Assembly: GCF_946479885.1 (NCBI RefSeq)
Contig: NZ_CAMLHM010000001.1
Location: 330,545 to 394,544 of the forward strand
Direction: 5' to 3'
From: an uncultured Devosia sp.
GTDB lineage: Bacteria; Pseudomonadota; Alphaproteobacteria; Rhizobiales; Devosiaceae
Length of the DNA stretch: 64,000 nucleotides
The number at the start of each line of letters is the position of its first letter. The stretch's first letter is position 1. A program made the position numbers and the translations under genes. Positions 59,865 through 64,000 of this stretch are shown in pieces. The notes beneath the pieces were generated by a model that was not told where the DNA came from, ran no database searches, and saw only the letters and a list, made by a program, of their open reading frames with translations.

Positions 59865-60722
59865 TTAGGCTCCCATGCGGCGCAGGCGGCTGCGCGGGTC
59901 GATATATTCGTTCATGGACACGGCGAGCAGGAACAGGCCGAGGAAGGTGGTAACGATCAGGATCACCGGGATCAGGATCCACCACCAGGTGCCCACCACC
60001 ATGGCCGAGTGGCTGTTGGCCCAATAGAGCACCGTGCCGATGGTCGGCTGGTTGATATTGGTGAAGCCCAGCACGGCCAGCGTCACTTCGAGGCCGATCG
60101 ACCACAGCATGTTGTTCATGAAGGTGGCGAAGACGATCGGCATCACATAGGGCAGATGCTCTTCGAGCAGCACCTTGGGGGTGCTCATGCCGGCAAACAC
60201 CGCGTGGCGGGTGAATTCGCGGTGCTTGAGGCCCACGGCCACCGAGCGGATCAGCCGGGCGTCGAACGGCCAGCCGAAGCCGGCCATGATCAGCGCCAGC
60301 ATGAAGCTGTCCATGTGGTCGCGCATCACGAAATAGAACAGCACCAGGATCGGGAAGATCGGCACGGACACGAAGATGTCGTTGACGAACATCAGCGCCC
60401 GGTCGACCCAGCCGCCGATATAGCCGGCGGTCAGCCCCACCGCGATCGAGATGAAGCGGCTCAGCACCGCCACGGTCAGCCCGAAGATCAGGCTGTTCTT
60501 GAACGCCGCCGACAGGTGCCAGAACATGTCCTGGCCGCGCGAATTGGTGCCGAACCAGAACTGGGGGGAAGGCGGCTGATCGGGAATGGTCATGTAGATC
60601 AGCGATGGATCGACTGGCGAGAAGAAGCTCAGCGCCGAAAAGATCACCATGGCCACCACCAGGATCAGCCCGATGGTGAATTCCATATTGTAGCGAACGA
60701 GGTCGCGGAAAACGGCAAACAT
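59865..60722 (-). CDS. Dipeptide/oligopeptide-type ABC transporter permease (DppC/OppC-like)
   Basis: A 285-residue inner-membrane permease with about six helices. An N-terminal helix (FTIGLILVVAMVIFSALSFFSPV) and the extra-cytoplasmic segment QFWFGTNSRGQDMFWHLSAAFKNSL mark the OppC type. The EAA loop lies in SVAVGLKHREFTRHAVFAGMSTPKVLLEEHLPY. Its partner is the 60727-61731 permease, 4 bases upstream. Confidence 0.91.
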   Translation of the reverse strand: MFAVFRDLVRYNMEFTIGLILVVAMVIFSALSFFSPVDPSLIYMTIPDQPPSPQFWFGTNSRGQDMFWHLSAAFKNSLIFGLTVAVLSRFISIAVGLTAGYIGGWVDRALMFVNDIFVSVPIFPILVLFYFVMRDHMDSFMLALIMAGFGWPFDARLIRSVAVGLKHREFTRHAVFAGMSTPKVLLEEHLPYVMPIVFATFMNNMLWSIGLEVTLAVLGFTNINQPTIGTVLYWANSHSAMVVGTWWWILIPVILIVTTFLGLFLLAVSMNEYIDPRSRLRRMGA

Positions 60723-60726
60723 GGCG

Positions 60727-61731
60727 CTACTCCGTCTTCACGCGTGGGTCGAGCAGCGGATGCAGCAGATCGACGATGAAGATCGCCACGGCCACCGCGG
60801 TGATCGAGACCGTCGAGACGGCCAGCACCAGCGAATAGTCGCCCCAGTTGACCGCATCGATCAGCAGCGAGCCCAGGCCCGGATAGTTGAACACCTGCTC
60901 GGTGATGACCGTGCCGGAAAACACGCCACCCAGCGCCAGGGCCAAAGCGGTCAATTGCGGCACCAGCGCGTTGCGGATCACATAGCCACCCACAATGGTC
61001 GATTTCTGCACGCCCGCCAGTTCGGCATAGGTGACGTAGTCGTCGTTGACGACGTTGGAAACCAGCGCCCGCATGCCGATGAACCAGCCGCCAAAGCCCA
61101 CCAGCACCACCGAGAAGGTGGGCAGGATGGCGTGCTGCAGCACCGAGCTGATGAAGGGCCAGTTGTAGCCCGGCGTCACATCCATGGCGAAGCCACCCGA
61201 AATGGGCAGCACCGGCCAGAGGAAACCGAAGATGATCAGCAGGATAAAGGCCACCACGTAGTAGGGGATGGGCTGGATGCCCATGGCGAAGATGCCGAAC
61301 AGCTTGAAGAAGCGATTGTTCTGGTAGTAGCCGGCCAGGGCGCCCAGCAGGTTGCCGACGGCGAAGGTGATCAGCGTCGCTGAAACCAGCAGGCCCAGCG
61401 TCCAGGGCATGGCGCGGGTAACGATGTCCATTGCCGGGGTCGGGAAGGCCATCAGCGAGGGCCCGAGATCGCCGCGGATCAGCCGCAGCCAGAAGGTGAC
61501 ATATTGTTCGTGCAGCGGCGCGCCGGTGCCGAAGAGGTCGCTCAAGGCCTCACGCGTCGCCAGGATCGCTTCGGGCGACAGGTTGGCGCGGGACGACAGC
61601 CGTCCCAAGACCTGTTCCACCGGATCAATCGGCGACAGATGCGTCACCAGGAATGTCGCCGAGATACCGCAGAAAACGACCGCCAGCATCTGCAGCGCCC
61701 GTTTTCCGATGAACCATAAGTAACCGTGCAT
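60727..61731 (-). CDS. Dipeptide/oligopeptide-type ABC transporter permease (DppB/OppB-like)
   Basis: A 334-residue inner-membrane permease with about six helices. The N-terminus FIGKRALQMLAVVFCGISATFLVTHLSPIDPVEQ is typical of OppB, and the EAA loop is in LVSNVVNDDYVTYAELAGVQKSTIVGGYVIRNALVPQL. The ATG at 61731 has GAGG upstream. A palindromic element separates it from the substrate-binding protein gene, so it may have reduced or separate expression. Confidence 0.91.
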   Translation of the reverse strand: MHGYLWFIGKRALQMLAVVFCGISATFLVTHLSPIDPVEQVLGRLSSRANLSPEAILATREALSDLFGTGAPLHEQYVTFWLRLIRGDLGPSLMAFPTPAMDIVTRAMPWTLGLLVSATLITFAVGNLLGALAGYYQNNRFFKLFGIFAMGIQPIPYYVVAFILLIIFGFLWPVLPISGGFAMDVTPGYNWPFISSVLQHAILPTFSVVLVGFGGWFIGMRALVSNVVNDDYVTYAELAGVQKSTIVGGYVIRNALVPQLTALALALGGVFSGTVITEQVFNYPGLGSLLIDAVNWGDYSLVLAVSTVSITAVAVAIFIVDLLHPLLDPRVKTE

Positions 61732-61757
61732 AGAACCTCGCGACCTCAACTCGCTTC

Positions 61758-61908
61758 TTCCCTCTCCCCTTGAGGGAGAGGGGCGTTCTTCCGCGTTCAG
61801 CGGAAGAACGGGGTGAGGGGTGCTGCGCCATCCCGTGCGTTTGTGCCGTGGTGCGCGCAGGACCCTTCATCCGCCCTTCGGGCACCTTCTCCCTCAAGGG
61901 GAGAAGGG
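61758..61908. repeat. Mosaic intergenic palindromic element, copy 3
   Basis: Outer arms as in copies 1 and 2 (CTCTCCCCTTGAGGGAGAGG and TTCTCCCTCAAGGGGAGAAG). The inner hairpin is CGTTCTTCCGC-GTTCA-GCGGAAGAACG (61784-61810). It lies between the binding-protein and permease genes of one transporter, where it may lower downstream mRNA relative to the binding protein. Confidence 0.75.
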
Positions 61909-62026
61909 AAGGCGTCGATGGATCGAGCGCACCCGCTCGGCCACCAAAAACTGCGAGGGGCACGAAGGAAGATCGTGCCCCTCAGAACGGCCCGGCGCTC
62001 AAACCGGGCCGTCCGGGAGGACGGCG

Positions 62027-63949
62027 TTACGCCACCGGCGTGATCTGCGTGAAGATATACCGGCCGTTGGACCAGTTGGTCACCGGGTTGGCATAGTTGT
62101 TTTCCGCATTCGGCCAGCCGGTCCAGTACTTGTTGGACTGAATGGAGAACACGTTATACGCCATGATCGGAATGTTCGGCATTTCTTCGAGGTGAAGCTT
62201 GACGAAATCCGTGCCGTATTCGATGCCCTTGGGGTCGTTGAAGTCGATGCCGCGGATCTTCTCGATGATTTCGTCGAGACGCGGATCCTTCCAGCGCATC
62301 CAGTTGCGGTCCGGCTGCGAAGCGCCCGGCTCGGCGACATAGGCCGAGTGGTAGCTGTCGAGGAAGAAGCTGAGATCGGGGTGACCGCCCCAGGTTTCCA
62401 CGGCCCAGGCGATGTTGACTTCGTAATCGCCAACGCGCTGGCGGCCCCAGGTATCGGAGTCGACCTGTGCGGTGGCCTGGATGCCGTTCTGGGCCCAGGT
62501 CTGCGCAATGATCACGCCGAGGCGGTTGACCACGCCTTCTGCCGGCACCATCACCTGGAAGGCGAAAGGCTGGCCGTCGGGCATCATCCATTGGTTGCCG
62601 TTCTTGGTGAAGCCGGCAGCGGTGAGCAGTTCACCGGCGGCCTCGACGTTCTGCTTCCACCAGCCATAGCCGAAGGCGTTGCGGATCGCGGTTTCGTCGG
62701 TCGGAACGGCGTCACCGAACTGCGGCCGCACCATATCGGCGATCTGGATGCCGATGGTGGGGTCGTAGGGCTTCACCTTGCTGGTGCCGGTGTCGATTTC
62801 GTAATCGGTCAGGAACTGCTGGAGCGGACCATGATAGTCGCGCGGATGCGTACCGGTCGGCGGCACCGAGATGGCCGACAGGGTTGCCGCGCCACGATAG
62901 GACGCCATCGACATGGCACGTGCATCGAGCATCAGAGCCAAAGCCCAGCGGACGCGCTTGTCCTGGAACTTGGGGTTCTGGTGGTTCGGGATGGCCATGA
63001 CCAGGGTCGGATCGGGATGGGCATAGGGGAAGCCCGGGAACCAGCCCTGGATCAGCGGATCCTGCTGCACCACCGAGAACGTGCCTTCCGGCGTCAGATC
63101 GTGGACCATATCAAGATTGCCGTTACGGATCTCGATCAGGCGATTGTCGGTCGAAATGTTGTTCCGGTAGATGATGTATTTGGGCTTGGGCTCGCCCACC
63201 ATGCCCAGAGCCGTGCTCTCCCAGTCGGCGCGCTTTTCCCAGATGTACCAGGTGCCGTTCGGATCGAACGAGTGGAGCGTGTACGGCCCCAGGCTCACAG
63301 GCGGGTTATTATCGAATTTCAGGATGTCTTCCTGAGCTTCCATGATGTGCTTGGGCATGATCCATGCCGCAGTCCAGCGCACCGAGAACAGCGCGTGGAA
63401 ACGCGAGTTCGGGGCATTGAGCACGAAGTGGACGGTATTGTCGTCCGGAGCCTCGACCGATTTCACCTGGGCGGTGAAGGCGCCATTGTAGGGCGTGCCC
63501 GGCGTGGCCTTCTGCTTTTCGACGGTATAGACGACGTCGGCAGCCGTGAAATCGACGCCGTCGCTCCACTTGATGCCCTTTTTGAGCTTCACGGTCATCT
63601 CCGTGAAGTCGGCATTGTATTCCCACGGGCCATCGGCCAGCGAGTTGTAGACAGCGTTTTCGCTGGCGCCTTCGACACCGGCATCGGGGTCGATGAACCA
63701 CAGCGTATCGGTGGTCAGGTTGTGCAGGCCGTTGCTGGTGCCCGCGCCGCTACCGACAACCCACGGATTGAACCATGCCGGGTTGCGGATCACGCCTTCG
63801 GGGTTGTGAACGATCACGGTCTCGTTGCGCGGAAACTGCGCCAGGTCAGGCGCTGCGCCCTCGGCGGCATCCTGGGCGAAAGCCAGGCGCGGGCTGGCCA
63901 GCATCAGTGCCGAAATAGAAGTTCCGATAAGAAAATTGCGTCTATCCAA
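62027..63949 (-). CDS. Family 5 extracellular substrate-binding protein (peptide/opine type)
   Basis: A 640-residue periplasmic binding protein of the SBP_bac_5 family. The N-terminus DRRNFLIGTSISALMLASPRLAFA has a twin-arginine pair and likely cut after residue 25. YNSLADGPWEYNADFTEMTVKLKKGIKWSDGVDFTAADVVYT and RVRWALALMLDARAM are family hallmarks. The cargo could be a peptide, opine or oligosaccharide. The start is inferred as TTG at 63949, directly after GGGAGGAAAAA; an ATG at 63985 lacks a ribosome-binding site. First gene of the transporter operon. Confidence 0.88.
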   Translation of the reverse strand: MDRRNFLIGTSISALMLASPRLAFAQDAAEGAAPDLAQFPRNETVIVHNPEGVIRNPAWFNPWVVGSGAGTSNGLHNLTTDTLWFIDPDAGVEGASENAVYNSLADGPWEYNADFTEMTVKLKKGIKWSDGVDFTAADVVYTVEKQKATPGTPYNGAFTAQVKSVEAPDDNTVHFVLNAPNSRFHALFSVRWTAAWIMPKHIMEAQEDILKFDNNPPVSLGPYTLHSFDPNGTWYIWEKRADWESTALGMVGEPKPKYIIYRNNISTDNRLIEIRNGNLDMVHDLTPEGTFSVVQQDPLIQGWFPGFPYAHPDPTLVMAIPNHQNPKFQDKRVRWALALMLDARAMSMASYRGAATLSAISVPPTGTHPRDYHGPLQQFLTDYEIDTGTSKVKPYDPTIGIQIADMVRPQFGDAVPTDETAIRNAFGYGWWKQNVEAAGELLTAAGFTKNGNQWMMPDGQPFAFQVMVPAEGVVNRLGVIIAQTWAQNGIQATAQVDSDTWGRQRVGDYEVNIAWAVETWGGHPDLSFFLDSYHSAYVAEPGASQPDRNWMRWKDPRLDEIIEKIRGIDFNDPKGIEYGTDFVKLHLEEMPNIPIMAYNVFSIQSNKYWTGWPNAENNYANPVTNWSNGRYIFTQITPVA

Positions 63950-64000
63950 TTTTTCCTCCCTTGGGACGCCCTCCAGCGCCCTCATTAGTCATACTAAGAG

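Noticed and set aside
61820..63988. Open frame of 722 codons on the plus strand across the binding-protein gene
   Set aside because: It is the antisense of an SBP_bac_5 gene with signal peptide and family motifs; part of it even translates repeat DNA.
1..64000. CRISPR arrays, rRNA genes, integrated elements with transposases
   Set aside because: No regularly spaced identical repeats with unique spacers, no rRNA sequence and no transposase, integrase or resolvase motifs were seen.

Overview
The window looks like about 64 kb of chromosome from a GC-rich alphaproteobacterium, most likely Hyphomicrobiales and plausibly Devosia or a relative. The genus is inference. The order-level view rests on a C4-pathway 5-aminolevulinate synthase, a SAM-II riboswitch before metZ, a class I lysyl-tRNA synthetase, a PodJ-like polar factor, GANTC (CcrM-type) sites and dispersed palindromic intergenic repeats. 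Genes are dense, and many neighbours overlap by 4 bp (ATGA, GTGA or TTGA junctions). I see no phage, plasmid, transposase or CRISPR genes.

Layout. 0-9 kb: glycine-zipper lipoprotein fragment, SDR oxidoreductase with a perfect palindrome upstream, an acyltransferase-like protein, hemA with an FNR/FixK-type box, pcm, a metallophosphoesterase, a FixJ/NarL-type regulator with a degenerate receiver, mscL and a PAS hybrid histidine kinase. 9-24.9 kb: YCII/ECF42 sigma pair, MATE exporter, P-loop kinase operon, Lhr-type helicase with PdeM nuclease, TSUP exporter with its TIGR02186 partner, PodJ-like protein, NarL-type regulator, pyrD and DUF952. 24.9-35.1 kb: a probable eight-gene operon (aldehyde dehydrogenase, SDR alcohol dehydrogenase, HSL-type esterase, substrate-binding protein, LivG, LivF, LivH, LivM) diverging from a XylR/DmpR-type sigma54 activator. 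A consensus sigma54 promoter faces the operon, and a long dyad about 165 bp upstream of it fits an activator site. 35-44.8 kb: S24 repressor with an AAC(6')-like acetyltransferase, DUF2975/XRE pair, lysyl-tRNA synthetase, TerB-like protein, DUF2161 protein, a periplasmic binding protein, metZ behind a SAM-II riboswitch and terminator, dcd and a secreted protein. 44.9-56.2 kb: a nine-gene chemotaxis operon (STAS, CheY, CheA, CheW, MCP, CheW, CheR, CheB, soluble MCP-like protein) and an HD-GYP regulator, separated by a noncoding stretch with eight GANTC sites in 96 bp. 56.3-64 kb: tRNA-Gly(CCC), AraC regulator diverging from an NTF2-like protein, and an Opp/Dpp-type ABC transporter.

Most distinctive items: the sigma54-controlled uptake, hydrolysis and oxidation module, probably for an aromatic ester or alcohol; the GANTC cluster beside the chemotaxis operon; the soluble receptor-like protein with two degenerate signalling-tip motifs; the SAM-II element with a visible candidate antiterminator; and intergenic elements whose inner hairpins keep their shape but change sequence.
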